Source: Lachnospiraceae bacterium
Lineage (GTDB): Bacteria > Bacillota > Clostridia > Lachnospirales > Lachnospiraceae
Reading direction: 5' to 3'
NCBI GenBank assembly: GCA_902363665.1
Contig: CABJAW010000022.1
Span: forward strand, 5,254-69,253
DNA length: 64,000 nucleotides
Position 1 is the first letter of the stretch. Every line of letters begins with the position of its first letter. The notes beneath the pieces were generated by a model that searched no databases, was not told the origin of the DNA, and was given only the letters and a program-made list of their open reading frames with translations. This document shows, piece by piece, positions 25,145 through 34,394 of this stretch. Made by a program: the position numbers and the translations under genes.

Positions 25145-27037
25145 GTGAAAAAAGAAAAAAGGACCTTTGGAACGATTCTGATGGCGCTTGTGATTGTGTT
25201 TTTTTACCTTCCGATCGTGTATATGGTCATCTTTTCCTTCAATTCAGGAAAATCACTGACCAGCTTTACCGGTTTTTCCCTGCGCTGGTATAAACATATG
25301 ATGGAATCGCACACGATGATGGAATCCCTGTCCACGACATTCAGCATTGCGCTGATCGCGACAGCAGTTTCCACGATCGTCGGAACAATCTCTGCGATCG
25401 GCCTTTCCAAATCAAAAAAGATTATCCAGAGGCTGATGGAGCAGGTCAACAATCTGCCGATGATGAACCCGGAGATTGTGACGGCAATCGGCTTCATGCT
25501 GCTGTTCATCACATTCCGGGTGGAAAAAGGTTACGTGACGATGCTGCTTGCACATATCGCATTCTGTATTCCGTACGTTATGCTCTCGGTCATGCCGAAG
25601 ATCCGCTCTCTGGATCCGAACCTTGCGGATGCGGCGATGGATCTCGGTGCGACACCGTGGCGTGCGCTGACAAAGGTCATTGTGCCGCAGATCATGCCGG
25701 GCATCGTTTCCGGTGCGCTGATCGCATTTACGATGTCAGTCGATGATTTCATTATTTCCTATTTCGTGACCGGCGGCGGTGTGAAGAACCTGAGCATCAC
25801 CGTCTACACGATGAGCAAGCGTGTCAATCCGAGTATCAATGCGATCTCGACACTGGTGGTTGTGATCATCACACTGGTGCTGCTTCTGATCAACGTGGCG
25901 CCGCTTGTGATGGCAAAACGGGAAAAGAAGACTGAGATCAGCCGGAAAAAGCAGATTGTTCCAATTGCAGCGGCAGTTGTGGCGGTGGCTGCAATCGTTC
26001 TGATAGTGCGTCTTGGTAAAAAAGATTCTGTCCTTCCGTATGCCGGGCAGACACTGCACGTTTACAACTGGGGTGAGTATACCGGTGAAAATATCCTGCG
26101 GGAGTTCGAGGAAAAGACCGGCGCAAAGGTTGTGATGGAAAACTTTGATTCGAATGAGCAGATGTACATCAAAGTTGCAAACGGCGAATCCTATGATATT
26201 CTGGTTCCAAGTGATTATATGATCCAGAGGCTTATTCAGGAGGGATATCTGCAGAAGCTGGATCACAGCAAGCTGGACTGCCTTGACAAGCTGTGTGAGG
26301 ATGTCGTGGGACTGCCGTACGATCCTGGAAATGAATATTCAATCCCGTATTTCTGGGGAAGTGTCGGCATTGTATATGACAAAACGAAGGTTGATCTGGA
26401 GGATCTGGAGCGGGAAGGCTTTGACATTTTCAAAGACCAGAAATACAAAGGCCAGATCTATCTGTATGATTCAGAACGGGATTCCTTTATGATGGCATTA
26501 AAAGCGCTTGGCTATTCCATGAATACGGAGAATGAGGGCGAGCTGCAGGCAGCCTACGAGTGGCTTGTGGAATGTGTACAGACAATGGATCCGGAGATCG
26601 TGACAGATGAGATCATCGACAATATGGCACAGGGACGTAAGGCGCTCGGGCTGATCTATTCCGGTGATGCGACGTACGTCATGTCAGAAAATGAGGACAT
26701 GGGTTACTATCTGCCGGAGAGCGGAACGAATCTGTGGTCAGATGCCATGGTAATTCCGGCAAATGCAAAGAATCCGGACCTTGCACATGAGTTTATTAAT
26801 TTTGCAAGCGATTACGAGGGTGCGTATGATAACTCAAGCTTTGTTGGCTATAGCTCGGCAAACCAGGAGGTAATGGATACGCTTTCCGGCGAAGGTGGAG
26901 ATTACGAGGGCATCAATGCCTATGTGCCGCGCTCCGGAAATCCAAACGATGAAGTATTCGAATACAACGAAAATACGAGAAAGCTGATCGCGAACCTGTG
27001 GAGCAAGGTGAAGATCGCGGCGAGCAACGCGAGCTGA
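25145..27037 (+). CDS. potCD: PotC-PotD fusion: polyamine permease joined to its binding protein
   Basis: 630 residues. Residues 1-265 are a PotC permease with six helices and the EAA loop MDLGATPWRALTKVIVPQIMPG. A further membrane helix (about 274-292, IVPIAAAVVAVAAIVLIV) then exports a complete PotD-like spermidine/putrescine-binding domain (about 297-630), recognisable from LHVYNWGEYTGENIL, YDILVPSDYMI and ALGLIYSGDATYVM. The binding protein is thus tethered by a membrane helix rather than by lipid. The fusion is intact and is known from several Firmicutes. A GTG start at 25145 follows GGAGG at close range, 4 nt after potB. Confidence 0.93.
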   Translation: MKKEKRTFGTILMALVIVFFYLPIVYMVIFSFNSGKSLTSFTGFSLRWYKHMMESHTMMESLSTTFSIALIATAVSTIVGTISAIGLSKSKKIIQRLMEQVNNLPMMNPEIVTAIGFMLLFITFRVEKGYVTMLLAHIAFCIPYVMLSVMPKIRSLDPNLADAAMDLGATPWRALTKVIVPQIMPGIVSGALIAFTMSVDDFIISYFVTGGGVKNLSITVYTMSKRVNPSINAISTLVVVIITLVLLLINVAPLVMAKREKKTEISRKKQIVPIAAAVVAVAAIVLIVRLGKKDSVLPYAGQTLHVYNWGEYTGENILREFEEKTGAKVVMENFDSNEQMYIKVANGESYDILVPSDYMIQRLIQEGYLQKLDHSKLDCLDKLCEDVVGLPYDPGNEYSIPYFWGSVGIVYDKTKVDLEDLEREGFDIFKDQKYKGQIYLYDSERDSFMMALKALGYSMNTENEGELQAAYEWLVECVQTMDPEIVTDEIIDNMAQGRKALGLIYSGDATYVMSENEDMGYYLPESGTNLWSDAMVIPANAKNPDLAHEFINFASDYEGAYDNSSFVGYSSANQEVMDTLSGEGGDYEGINAYVPRSGNPNDEVFEYNENTRKLIANLWSKVKIAASNAS

Positions 27038-27061
27038 GATATGTCGGCAGAGGAAATTTTA

Positions 27062-27133
27062 ACCGAGTCAAGCAAGTCCCCTGCGTGGTTGCGCGGAGCA
27101 AGTAGCGAAGCGGATTGCGAATGTCCGTTTTAC
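27062..27133 (+). repeat. Dispersed repeat, internally deleted copy
   Basis: Begins ACCGAGTCAAGCAAGTCCCC and passes directly to the 3' module GGAGCAAGTAGCGAAGCGG, lacking the middle hairpins. It lies just after potCD in the 195-nt gap. Confidence 0.85.
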
Positions 27134-27232
27134 ATACGAGCTGCAGCAGTCAAGGAGATTTTTGTGATAGAAAAGAACAGCCAGAACATTACTGAAGGGT
27201 TGGTAATGTTTTGACCGGAAAAAGGAGGATGT

Positions 27233-27847
27233 ATGATAAAAAATATTATCTTCGATATCGGAAATGTACTGGCGAGCTTTCGCCCCAGGGAAGTTCTGGA
27301 AGAGATGGGACTGGATGAAACAGAAGTAAATGTGATTCTCGACGCGACGGTGCGTGGCCCGTACTGGGTCGAGCTGGACCGCGGTGTGATGGAGGAAGCA
27401 GAGGTGATCGAGGCGATGCGCAGCCGCGTGCCGCAGCGTTATCTGGCTGATTTTGAACGCTTCTTCGCAGAAGAAACGGGGAAGCTTGTAAAGTCACTTC
27501 CGTATGCGGCGGACTGGCTGAAGGGGTTAAAAGAGCGGGGATACCACGTGTATCTGCTCTCAAACTACCCGGTTGGACTGTTCGAGATCCACAGTCCGCA
27601 TTTCACTTTCCTGCCATACACAGACGGGAGAGTCGTTTCCGGCTATGTCAAATGCGTGAAGCCGGATGAGCGGATCTACCGCTGCCTTCTGGAAAAATAC
27701 AGCTTAAGGCCGCAGGAATGCGTCTTCCTTGACGATCTGGCGGAAAACGTGGAGGGGGCAAAAAAGCTTGGAATCCACGGGATTTGCTTCCTGGGATATG
27801 AGGATGCGAACGCGAAGCTGGAACGTATGCTGGCAGAGACAGAATAA
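27233..27847 (+). CDS. HAD-superfamily hydrolase (HAD-IA)
   Basis: 204 residues. Motif I is IIFDIGNVLASF, in which the usual DxD nucleophile pair appears as D8 and N11 context (FDIGNV), typical of the YihX-like HAD-IA subgroup. Motif II is LLSNYP. Motif III Lys lies in CVKPDERIYRCLL, and motif IV is CVFLDDLAENV. Such enzymes dephosphorylate sugar phosphates or related metabolites in the cytosol. The substrate cannot be assigned. AAAAGGAGG is 6 nt before the ATG. It is a single gene ended by a bidirectional terminator shared with aspS. Confidence 0.85.
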   Translation: MIKNIIFDIGNVLASFRPREVLEEMGLDETEVNVILDATVRGPYWVELDRGVMEEAEVIEAMRSRVPQRYLADFERFFAEETGKLVKSLPYAADWLKGLKERGYHVYLLSNYPVGLFEIHSPHFTFLPYTDGRVVSGYVKCVKPDERIYRCLLEKYSLRPQECVFLDDLAENVEGAKKLGIHGICFLGYEDANAKLERMLAETE

Positions 27848-27861
27848 AAGTATCCGAAGGC

Positions 27862-27908
27862 AAAAAGGGCGTCGGTTCCATTTAGAAAAGTGGAACCGAC
27901 GCCCTTCT
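27862..27908. terminator. Bidirectional terminator between HAD gene and aspS
   Basis: Perfect 14-bp stem GGGCGTCGGTTCCA/TGGAACCGACGCCC with an A run on one side and CTTCTT on the other, serving both convergent genes. Confidence 0.93.
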
Positions 27909-27930
27909 TATCTGTTATCCTGTGTTGATT

Positions 27931-29700
27931 TTAATCTTCTTTCTTTTCCGGGAGATCCAGCTTGATGTGTACATCTGAGAGCTGTTTCGGATCAACAGCT
28001 GACGGTGCGCCCATCATGACATCCTGTGCTGTCTTGTTCATCGGGAACGGGATAATCTCACGGATGCTGTCCTCACCGGCAAGCAGCATGACCATACGGT
28101 CTACGCCAGGAGCGATACCTGCGTGTGGCGGAGCACCGTAGCAGAATGCGTTGTACATAGCCGGGAATTTTGCTTTCACATCGTCCTCACCAAGGCCAAC
28201 AAGCTTGAATGCCTTGACCATGATCTCCGGATCGTGGTTGCGGACTGCACCGGAGGAGAGCTCTACGCCGTTGCAGACCAGATCGTACTGATATGCATAG
28301 ATATCGAGCGGATCCTTGTTCTCAAGTGCATCAAGACCGCCCTGCGGCATGGAGAACGGGTTGTGGCAGAATTCCAGCTCGCCGGACTCCTCACCGATCT
28401 CATACATCGGGAAGTCTACGATCCAGCAGAATTCATAGCAGTCGGTCTTCATATGGCCTTCTGCAGCAGCGCCGAGGTATTTGCGGAGCACTCCGGCTGT
28501 CTTCTGGGCAGCCTGCTTTTTGCCTGCGCATACGCCGACGAAATCGCCGTTTTTCAGTCCGAGTGCTTCCTTGACTGCATCTGCGCGTTCCTGAAGGAAC
28601 TTTGCGATGCCGCCGGTCAGAGCGCCGTTTTCATCGACCTTGAACCAGTAAGCCTTGTTGCCGGACTGAACTTCGATGTCAGCCATCATCTTGTCGATGA
28701 CTTTTCTTGTGCCCTTGAAGCCGTCTGCCTTGACTGCCTTTACGACAGCGCCCTCAAACGGTCCGAATCCGCAGTCTGCCATGCATGCAGTTGCGTCCTG
28801 AACGGTGAGGTCGATGCGCAGATCCGGCTTGTCCGTACCGTAGATCTCCATCGCGTCATTGTAGGAGATGCGGCGGAACGGAGCGCGGGATGCGGTTTTG
28901 TAGGTGCCGAATTTTTCAAATACCGGCGGAAGTACGTCCTCAAGGACTGCGAAGACATCTTCCTGGGAAGCGAATGCCATCTCCATATCGAGCTGATAGA
29001 ACTCTCCCGGAGAACGGTCAGCACGTGCATCCTCATCGCGGAAGCACGGTGCGATCTGGAAATAACGGTCAAAACCGGAGGTCATCAGCAGCTGCTTGAA
29101 CTGCTGCGGAGCCTGCGGCAGCGCATAAAACTTGCCCGGATGATTTCTGGACGGAACAAGATAGTCTCTTGCACCCTCCGGAGAGGAACAGGTCAGGATC
29201 GGAGTCGTGATCTCCAGGAATCCGTGCTCCATCATGCTGCGGCGCAGCTCTGCGACAACGTTGCAGCGAAGAACGATTTTCTCCTTGACTGCCGGGTTGC
29301 GTAGATCCAGATAACGGTATTTCAGACGTGCATTTTCGTCTGCTTCCTTGGAACGGTTGATCTCAAACGGAAGCTCATTGTAGATACATTTGCCGAGTAC
29401 GGTAATCTTTGTCGGCACAACCTCAATCTCGCCGGTCGGCAGATTCGGGTTTTTGCTGGAGCGCTCACGGACTACACCGGAAACGGAGATTGTGGATTCC
29501 GTATTGACACCGGCAATCTGCTCCATCATTTCCTCGGTCTCGATGACGATCTGTGTGGTTCCGTAGAAATCACGCAGAATCAAAAAGCCGAGATTCTTGC
29601 TTACTCTTCGTAAATTTTCATACCAGCCGGCGAGTGTTACTTCTTTGCCTGCATCGCAAAGACGAAGCTCACCGCAGGTGTGTGTTCTTGACTGTGTCAT
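27931..29700 (-). CDS. aspS: Aspartyl-tRNA synthetase
   Basis: 589 residues, the normal bacterial length. The N-terminal OB-fold reads THTCGELRLCDAGKEVTLAGW. The class II core has RYLDLRNP (motif 1), FRDEDARADRSPGEFYQLDMEM (motif 2 region) and a C-terminal GIAPGVDRMVMLLAG (motif 3). The GAD insertion domain lies between. The enzyme charges tRNA-Asp. It has its own sigma-70-type promoter placed only 12 nt beyond the putP stop codon, so it is expressed separately from putP although on the same strand. Confidence 0.98.
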   Translation of the reverse strand: MTQSRTHTCGELRLCDAGKEVTLAGWYENLRRVSKNLGFLILRDFYGTTQIVIETEEMMEQIAGVNTESTISVSGVVRERSSKNPNLPTGEIEVVPTKITVLGKCIYNELPFEINRSKEADENARLKYRYLDLRNPAVKEKIVLRCNVVAELRRSMMEHGFLEITTPILTCSSPEGARDYLVPSRNHPGKFYALPQAPQQFKQLLMTSGFDRYFQIAPCFRDEDARADRSPGEFYQLDMEMAFASQEDVFAVLEDVLPPVFEKFGTYKTASRAPFRRISYNDAMEIYGTDKPDLRIDLTVQDATACMADCGFGPFEGAVVKAVKADGFKGTRKVIDKMMADIEVQSGNKAYWFKVDENGALTGGIAKFLQERADAVKEALGLKNGDFVGVCAGKKQAAQKTAGVLRKYLGAAAEGHMKTDCYEFCWIVDFPMYEIGEESGELEFCHNPFSMPQGGLDALENKDPLDIYAYQYDLVCNGVELSSGAVRNHDPEIMVKAFKLVGLGEDDVKAKFPAMYNAFCYGAPPHAGIAPGVDRMVMLLAGEDSIREIIPFPMNKTAQDVMMGAPSAVDPKQLSDVHIKLDLPEKKED

Positions 29701-29739
29701 GGTATACCATCCTTTGCTTTAGCTTTTCTCAAGTATCTC

Positions 29740-29768
29740 ATTATACTCTGCATAGGAGCTTTTTGCAA
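29740..29768 (-). promoter_or_regulatory. Promoter of aspS
   Basis: On the minus strand TTGCAA (29768-29763), 17 nt, TATAAT (29745-29740). No T-box was recognised in the short leader. Confidence 0.8.
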
Positions 29769-29779
29769 CCAAAAGACGG

Positions 29780-31306
29780 TCAGACGCTCTCAAATTCTTC
29801 GACGATTTCGCGGGATGGAGCCGGTGTGAGCAGGCTGAATACGATGATCGCAAGGCAGGAGCACAGAAATGCCGGAAGCAGTTCGTAAATCGAGAGGATT
29901 CCGCCCATCGGAGCAATGAGGTATTTCCAGACGAAGACCATAACGCCGCCGGTCAGCATACCGGCAAGCGCACCGGCGCGGTTCGTCCGTTTCCAGAAAA
30001 GAGAGAACAGGACGATCGGTCCGAAGCTTGCACCAAATCCTGCCCAGGCAAAGGAGACGATCTTGAAAACAGAGGAATCCGGGTCGCGTGCAAGGAAAAC
30101 ACCGACCACTGCGATTCCGATGACGGTGAGGCGGGCCAGAAGCATGGATGCTTTCTGAGACAGCTTTACGCCGAAGCAGTCACCGATGAGGTTGTGGGAA
30201 ACGCTGGAAGCCGCTGCAAGCAGCTGGGAGTCCGCAGTTGACATCGTGCAGGCAAGGATTCCGGAGAGAATCAGGCCGGCCATGACGACAGCAAGGACAC
30301 CGTGATTGGAGAGCAGCAGCGCTGCTTTAATGATCAGTGTTTCTGATTCCGAGGAACCATTTAAGACAGAGATGACACCCGCTTTTGACATGCTGTAACC
30401 GATAATACCGATAAAAATAGCGACAAACATGGAAATGACCACCCATACCGTAGCGATTCTTCTGGAAAACTTCAGCTTGTTTTCATTTTCAATCCCCATA
30501 AAACGAAGCAGCACATGCGGCATACCGAAATATCCAAGCCCCCAGGCCAGCGTGGATGCGATTGTCAGTGCACTGTGCGGAACGGCTGTGCCGGTAGCTG
30601 CGTCGTGTGTGGAAAACATGCTCATGTAGCCTGCAAGGCTTTCGGCGTTTGTAAGAACCATGTCCAGTCCGCCTGCCTGGCTGATGCCGAAGAAGACAAC
30701 GATCAGAAGTGCCAGTGTCATGACAATACTCTGGACAAGGTCGGTTGTGCTTGCGGCGAGAAAGCCGCCGAGTGCGGTGTAGGCAACGATGATCACGGCA
30801 CTGAAAAGCATGGCCGGGATGTACGGAATATCAAAGAGAGTGGAAAAGAGCTTTCCGCAGGCTGCGAAGCCGGATGCGGTGTACGGAACGAAAAAGATCA
30901 CGATCAGGATTGCGGAGATCGCCATCAGCACGTGGCTCTTATCGCGGTAGCGGTTGGAGAAAAATTCCGGCAGTGTGATCGCGTTTCCGGCCTTCACAGT
31001 ATAGCGGCGCAGCCTTTTGGCAACGATCAGCCAGTTCAGGTAGGTGCCGATTGCCAGACCGATTGCGGTCCATCCGGCATCTGCGATTCCGGAGAGATAA
31101 GCCACACCAGGCAGCCCCATCAGAAGCCAGCTGCTCATGTCAGAAGCTTCGGCGCTCATTGCGGTGACGATCGGTCCGAGCTTGCGGCCGCCTAAGAAAA
31201 AGTCGCCGACATCATTTGTCTTTTTGGAACAGTAGTATCCGATCACGATCATAAAAATCAGATAAGCGACGATCACGACCAGAATTCCGGTAATAGAAGC
31301 GTTCAT
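29780..31306 (-). CDS. putP: Sodium/proline symporter
   Basis: 508 residues with about 13 membrane helices of the SSS/LeuT fold. It shows SAEASDMSSWLLMGLPG, NALTLPEFF-like GNAITLPEFFSNRY and CTMSTADSQLLAAASS, motifs shared with PutP. It imports proline with sodium. AGGAGG precedes the ATG. It has its own upstream promoter and a 190-nt leader. The TetR-type gene upstream on the same strand is separated by 353 nt. Confidence 0.9.
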   Translation of the reverse strand: MNASITGILVVIVAYLIFMIVIGYYCSKKTNDVGDFFLGGRKLGPIVTAMSAEASDMSSWLLMGLPGVAYLSGIADAGWTAIGLAIGTYLNWLIVAKRLRRYTVKAGNAITLPEFFSNRYRDKSHVLMAISAILIVIFFVPYTASGFAACGKLFSTLFDIPYIPAMLFSAVIIVAYTALGGFLAASTTDLVQSIVMTLALLIVVFFGISQAGGLDMVLTNAESLAGYMSMFSTHDAATGTAVPHSALTIASTLAWGLGYFGMPHVLLRFMGIENENKLKFSRRIATVWVVISMFVAIFIGIIGYSMSKAGVISVLNGSSESETLIIKAALLLSNHGVLAVVMAGLILSGILACTMSTADSQLLAAASSVSHNLIGDCFGVKLSQKASMLLARLTVIGIAVVGVFLARDPDSSVFKIVSFAWAGFGASFGPIVLFSLFWKRTNRAGALAGMLTGGVMVFVWKYLIAPMGGILSIYELLPAFLCSCLAIIVFSLLTPAPSREIVEEFESV

Positions 31307-31510
31307 AAATTTTTTCCTCCTCCTGTATGAAATGTACTCTTGGAGTCTTTCCTGTATTTATTGTTGGATCGAGTTTCTGTCAGCCGCATCACGATTTCAT
31401 CATCATACACACTGTGTACGTCTCAGAAATTCGGGTACAGCTGAAAAAAAACAGGCACAGAAAGATCGCAGGAGCACATCTGACGGCTGTTATACTGCCG
31501 CATTTCCGCG

Positions 31511-31539
31511 AGTATAGCACGAAAAAAAACAGACTACAA
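31511..31539 (-). promoter_or_regulatory. Promoter of putP
   Basis: Minus strand TTGTAG (31539-31534), 17 nt, TATACT (31516-31511). The rest of the gap 31307-31659 is A+T-rich with no gene visible. Confidence 0.65.
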
Positions 31540-31659
31540 TACAGAACAAAGTTCATACTTAAAATAGAATAAAAAATAAATGAAGCCTGAAAATATAGAA
31601 AATAAAAGAAAAAAACAACAGGAAGAAAAATAGACTAAAAGAAATACTAATATAAAAAA

Positions 31660-32256
31660 TTAAAGAAATTTTTCTGCCCGGATCTTCGAGAGGAAGAGCG
31701 GCATCATACGGTCGCCGTAGCTGCGAAGGGAATATTCCCCGCCGCAGATGCACCAGTCGTAGAGCAGAGCACGCTCGGAGATCGCGTACAGTTTGACGAG
31801 GTCATTGACCGTAAAATCCGTGCGGAATTCACCGCTTTCCTGCCCGGCAAGGCAGATGCGCCGCAGAAGCCGGTAATAAAAACGGCTGCGGTCAAGCAGG
31901 TGACGCTCGCCGCGTGTGATGAGCTGGGTGGAGAGCAGGCGGGAGAGCAGATCGATCGCGATTGTATTTTCGATCATGGTGAACAGTTCCTGATTCAGAA
32001 AGATAAGCTGTTCAAAGTATGTCTCGAAACGCGCAAGCTGTGGCTCCAGTTCCTCGTATTTTTCATCAAAGAGGAAGGAGAGCGATTCGAGGAGTGCGTC
32101 TTTTCCATCGAAATAGTGATAAAAAGAACCTTTCGAAGTGCCGGATTCGAGGATGATCTCTTCCAGCGTCGTCTCTTCATAGCCCTGTTCATAAAAGAGT
32201 TTCCAGGCGGCGGCGATGATTTTGCTTTTGGTGTTGCGCGGCTTTTTCTTACTCAT
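31660..32256 (-). CDS. TetR-family regulator
   Basis: 198 residues beginning MSKKKPRNTKSKIIAAAWKLFYEQGYEETTL, with helix-turn-helix IILESGTSKGSFYHYFDGKDALLE, followed by a helical ligand domain. The open frame runs upstream to 32517, but the ATG at 32256 matches the family start and has AAAGGA upstream. It is divergent from the carboxypeptidase gene across 395 nt. The target is unknown. Candidates are putP downstream or the divergent envelope genes. Confidence 0.85.
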   Translation of the reverse strand: MSKKKPRNTKSKIIAAAWKLFYEQGYEETTLEEIILESGTSKGSFYHYFDGKDALLESLSFLFDEKYEELEPQLARFETYFEQLIFLNQELFTMIENTIAIDLLSRLLSTQLITRGERHLLDRSRFYYRLLRRICLAGQESGEFRTDFTVNDLVKLYAISERALLYDWCICGGEYSLRSYGDRMMPLFLSKIRAEKFL

Positions 32257-32437
32257 TATGGGAAAATCCTTTCTATAAAATAATAACAGGTATGTTATTG
32301 GGTTAACATTGTCTGGCAGATGTTGGAAAAACCAAAGCGGATTCATAAGTATAACGGAAGGAGCGGAAAAACGGGATCCGACTTGCATAAAACGCCGAAA
32401 ATGGATATAATTCAAAAAGCTGTAAAGCGGGAATGTA

Positions 32438-32460
32438 AAGCGGACATTCGCAGTCCGCTT
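32438..32460 (-). repeat. Dispersed palindromic repeat, 3' hairpin only
   Basis: AAGCGGAC and GTCCGCTT arms (variant of the AAGCGGAT/ATCCGCTT pair, both arms changed in step) with a 7-nt loop. It lies in the 395-nt divergent gap 32257-32651, which shows no other feature apart from A+T-rich promoter-like sequence. Confidence 0.7.
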
Positions 32461-32651
32461 AGTACTTTGCGCACTTGAAGCGGGGGAATGCTTATCTGCG
32501 TTCAAAGACCAGCACACGTTTCAGGGTAAAATCAGCAGCAGAATCAGTGTAATCGAAAAAGTGGAAAATGAAAACAGGAAATTACGAAAAAATATGGAAA
32601 TGTCCGGTTTGACACACGCTACAGGGAAACACAGGACGGGAGGCAGAGCAG

Positions 32652-33878
32652 GTGGAAAGATGGGAAAACCAGCGGGATGCACAGCAGGAGCGCATGACAG
32701 AGGAAGAACGGAGGCGGAGCAGGCGTGCACTTCGCAGAAAACGGGAGCAGCAAAGGCGGAGAAGACTGATCGCGGCAGCAGTGGTGGCAGTGCTTGTGCT
32801 TGGAGGCGGCGCAGTGGGGATTGTGCATTCTATATTGCGTGACGCACAGACGGTGAATGTCGGGTCTTTGGCAGACAGCGGACAGGCCGGAAGCGATGGG
32901 AGAATTACGGAAAGGCTGCAGGAAAACGGAGCAGGAAATGGAACTGATTCCGCAGCAGATGAGAGCAGTACAGAAGCCGGGACGGATATGAGCAGAACGG
33001 ACGGTGCGGATGACGATGAAAGCGGAAACAGTACCGGTGAAGCAGCGGATACGGATCAGGACATTACATTTTCCGAGACCGCGCAGCTGGATACACTGAA
33101 CAGCCCGTATGCGATCCTGATGGATGCTTCAACAGGAGAAGTCCTCGCAGAGCAGAATGCGGACACGCAGATGTATCCGGCATCCATGACGAAGATTCTG
33201 ACGGCAGTCACCGCAATGGAGAGCGTGAACAGCCTGGATGAAATACTTACAATGCCATATGAGATTTATGCTACGCTGTATGAGGAAGGAGCGTCGATGG
33301 CGGGGTTTGAGGCCGGGGAGCAGGCAAGCGTCCGGCAGCTTCTTTACGGTGTGATTCTGCCATCCGGCGCGGAGTGCTGCATTGCACTGGCGGATTTGAT
33401 TGACGGGTCGGAGAGCGCATTTGTGCAGCGAATGAATGAAAAGGCACAGGCGCTTGGCATGAGCAGCACACATTTTGTGACGTGTACCGGACTGCATGAT
33501 GCGCAGCATTACTCTACCGTCAGAGATATCGCAGTGCTTCTGCAGTATGCACTGCAAAGCAGCGACTTCCGGGAAATCTTTACAGCGCACAGCTACAGTG
33601 TGGCACCGACCGCACAGCACCCGGAGGGATTTACATTTTATAGCACGATGTTCCAGAGCCTCGGAGACGCGTCCGTGACCGGAGGTGAGATCCTCGGCGG
33701 AAAGACCGGTTATACGGAGGAGGCAGGGCTCTGTCTGGCAAGTCTTGCACAGGTAAACGGAAGAGAGTACATTCTCGTAACCGCAGGCGCACCGGGTAGC
33801 CATGATACCGAGCCGCTGCATACGATCGATGCGAAGGCGGTATACAACCGGATCGGGGAAGCGACAAATAATGAATAG
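32652..33878 (+). CDS. D-alanyl-D-alanine carboxypeptidase, S11 family, N-terminally anchored
   Basis: 408 residues. A very Arg-rich cytoplasmic tail (RRRSRRALRRKREQQRRRR) precedes a membrane helix (about 39-60), then an acidic Ser/Thr/Asp linker (about 70-145). The catalytic domain has S178-M-T-K181 (SxxK), PSGAECC at the position of the SxN motif (Asn not conserved) and GGKTGYT. It trims the terminal D-Ala of peptidoglycan stem peptides outside the cell. Unlike DacA/PBP5 it is anchored at the N terminus, as no C-terminal amphipathic helix is seen. The start is GTG with GGGAGG 8 nt upstream. It heads a small group with the VWA and AAA genes. Confidence 0.88.
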   Translation: MERWENQRDAQQERMTEEERRRSRRALRRKREQQRRRRLIAAAVVAVLVLGGGAVGIVHSILRDAQTVNVGSLADSGQAGSDGRITERLQENGAGNGTDSAADESSTEAGTDMSRTDGADDDESGNSTGEAADTDQDITFSETAQLDTLNSPYAILMDASTGEVLAEQNADTQMYPASMTKILTAVTAMESVNSLDEILTMPYEIYATLYEEGASMAGFEAGEQASVRQLLYGVILPSGAECCIALADLIDGSESAFVQRMNEKAQALGMSSTHFVTCTGLHDAQHYSTVRDIAVLLQYALQSSDFREIFTAHSYSVAPTAQHPEGFTFYSTMFQSLGDASVTGGEILGGKTGYTEEAGLCLASLAQVNGREYILVTAGAPGSHDTEPLHTIDAKAVYNRIGEATNNE

Positions 33879-33905
33879 GAATGATAAAGAATAATTGGAA
33901 AAGTG

Positions 33906-34286
33906 ATGGGAGAAATACAGGAAACGGCTGAGATCAGGGCGGAACAAAATTATCAGAAATTCAGAACGACGAAGCAGGAAACGCTGCGGCTTCAGGCTGC
34001 GCTTGCCGGATTTTTTGAGGAAGAGAAAGCGGGAATCACAGCGGAGCGAAAAGGAGAGTATGCAGCTTATCTGAAAAAACGGATTCGCCCTGCGCTGCAG
34101 GCACTTTTGAAGGAAAACAGGATCAATGAAATGGAAAAACTGCAGAAACTGGGCTGGTTTGGCGCTGAAATTCTGGAGGAGCTGATCGTGAAGGCACAGG
34201 AGGAAGGGCGGCTTTCGGCGGTGATCCGGCTGATGCGTGTAAAAGCAGAAAAGTATGGATATAAGGATCGAGATTTTGAGATTTGA
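33906..34286 (+). CDS. Hypothetical helical protein upstream of VWA/AAA pair
   Basis: 126 residues, almost wholly alpha-helical, charged, with no Cys, membrane segment or signal peptide. Sequences such as LKKRIRPALQALLKENRINEM and LIVKAQEEGRLSAVIRLMRVK dominate. I recognise no named family. A GTG at 33903 is an alternative start, and the ribosome site is weak (GGAAAAG). It sits between the carboxypeptidase and the VWA/AAA genes, so it may be a partner of the chaperone-like pair. The stop codon overlaps the first base of a dispersed repeat copy. Confidence 0.65.
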   Translation: MGEIQETAEIRAEQNYQKFRTTKQETLRLQAALAGFFEEEKAGITAERKGEYAAYLKKRIRPALQALLKENRINEMEKLQKLGWFGAEILEELIVKAQEEGRLSAVIRLMRVKAEKYGYKDRDFEI

Positions 34287-34380
34287 CCGAGTCAAGCAAG
34301 TCCCCTGATTCAATTGCGCGGAGCACTAAGCGGCTGCGTTCATGAGCAAGTAGCGAAGCGGATTGCGAATGTCCGCTTTA
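34286..34380 (+). repeat. Dispersed repeat copy inside the VWA/AAA gene group
   Basis: Runs from ACCGAGTCAAGCAAGTCCCC to GTCCGCTT. The right arm of the first hairpin and the second hairpin are deleted. It ends 14 nt before the start of the VWA gene, and a frame runs through it in front of that gene (34314-34394), so an upstream annotated start would be repeat-derived. Confidence 0.9.
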
Positions 34381-34394
34381 CAGAAAGAGTGGAA

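Noticed and set aside
28123-29304. 393-codon open frame opposite aspS
   Set aside because: It is an antisense shadow of a fully recognisable aspartyl-tRNA synthetase.
31327-31572. 81-codon frame in the putP-TetR gap
   Set aside because: It has no ribosome site, covers the putP leader and promoter on the other strand, and shows composition of A+T-rich intergenic DNA.
33129-34313. 394-codon minus-strand frame across the carboxypeptidase and the helical protein
   Set aside because: It spans two genes and a repeat, shows no family features and its start lies in the dispersed repeat.
34314-34394. Upstream start of the VWA gene
   Set aside because: The 27 extra residues are encoded by a dispersed repeat copy. 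The ATG at 34395 is preferred.
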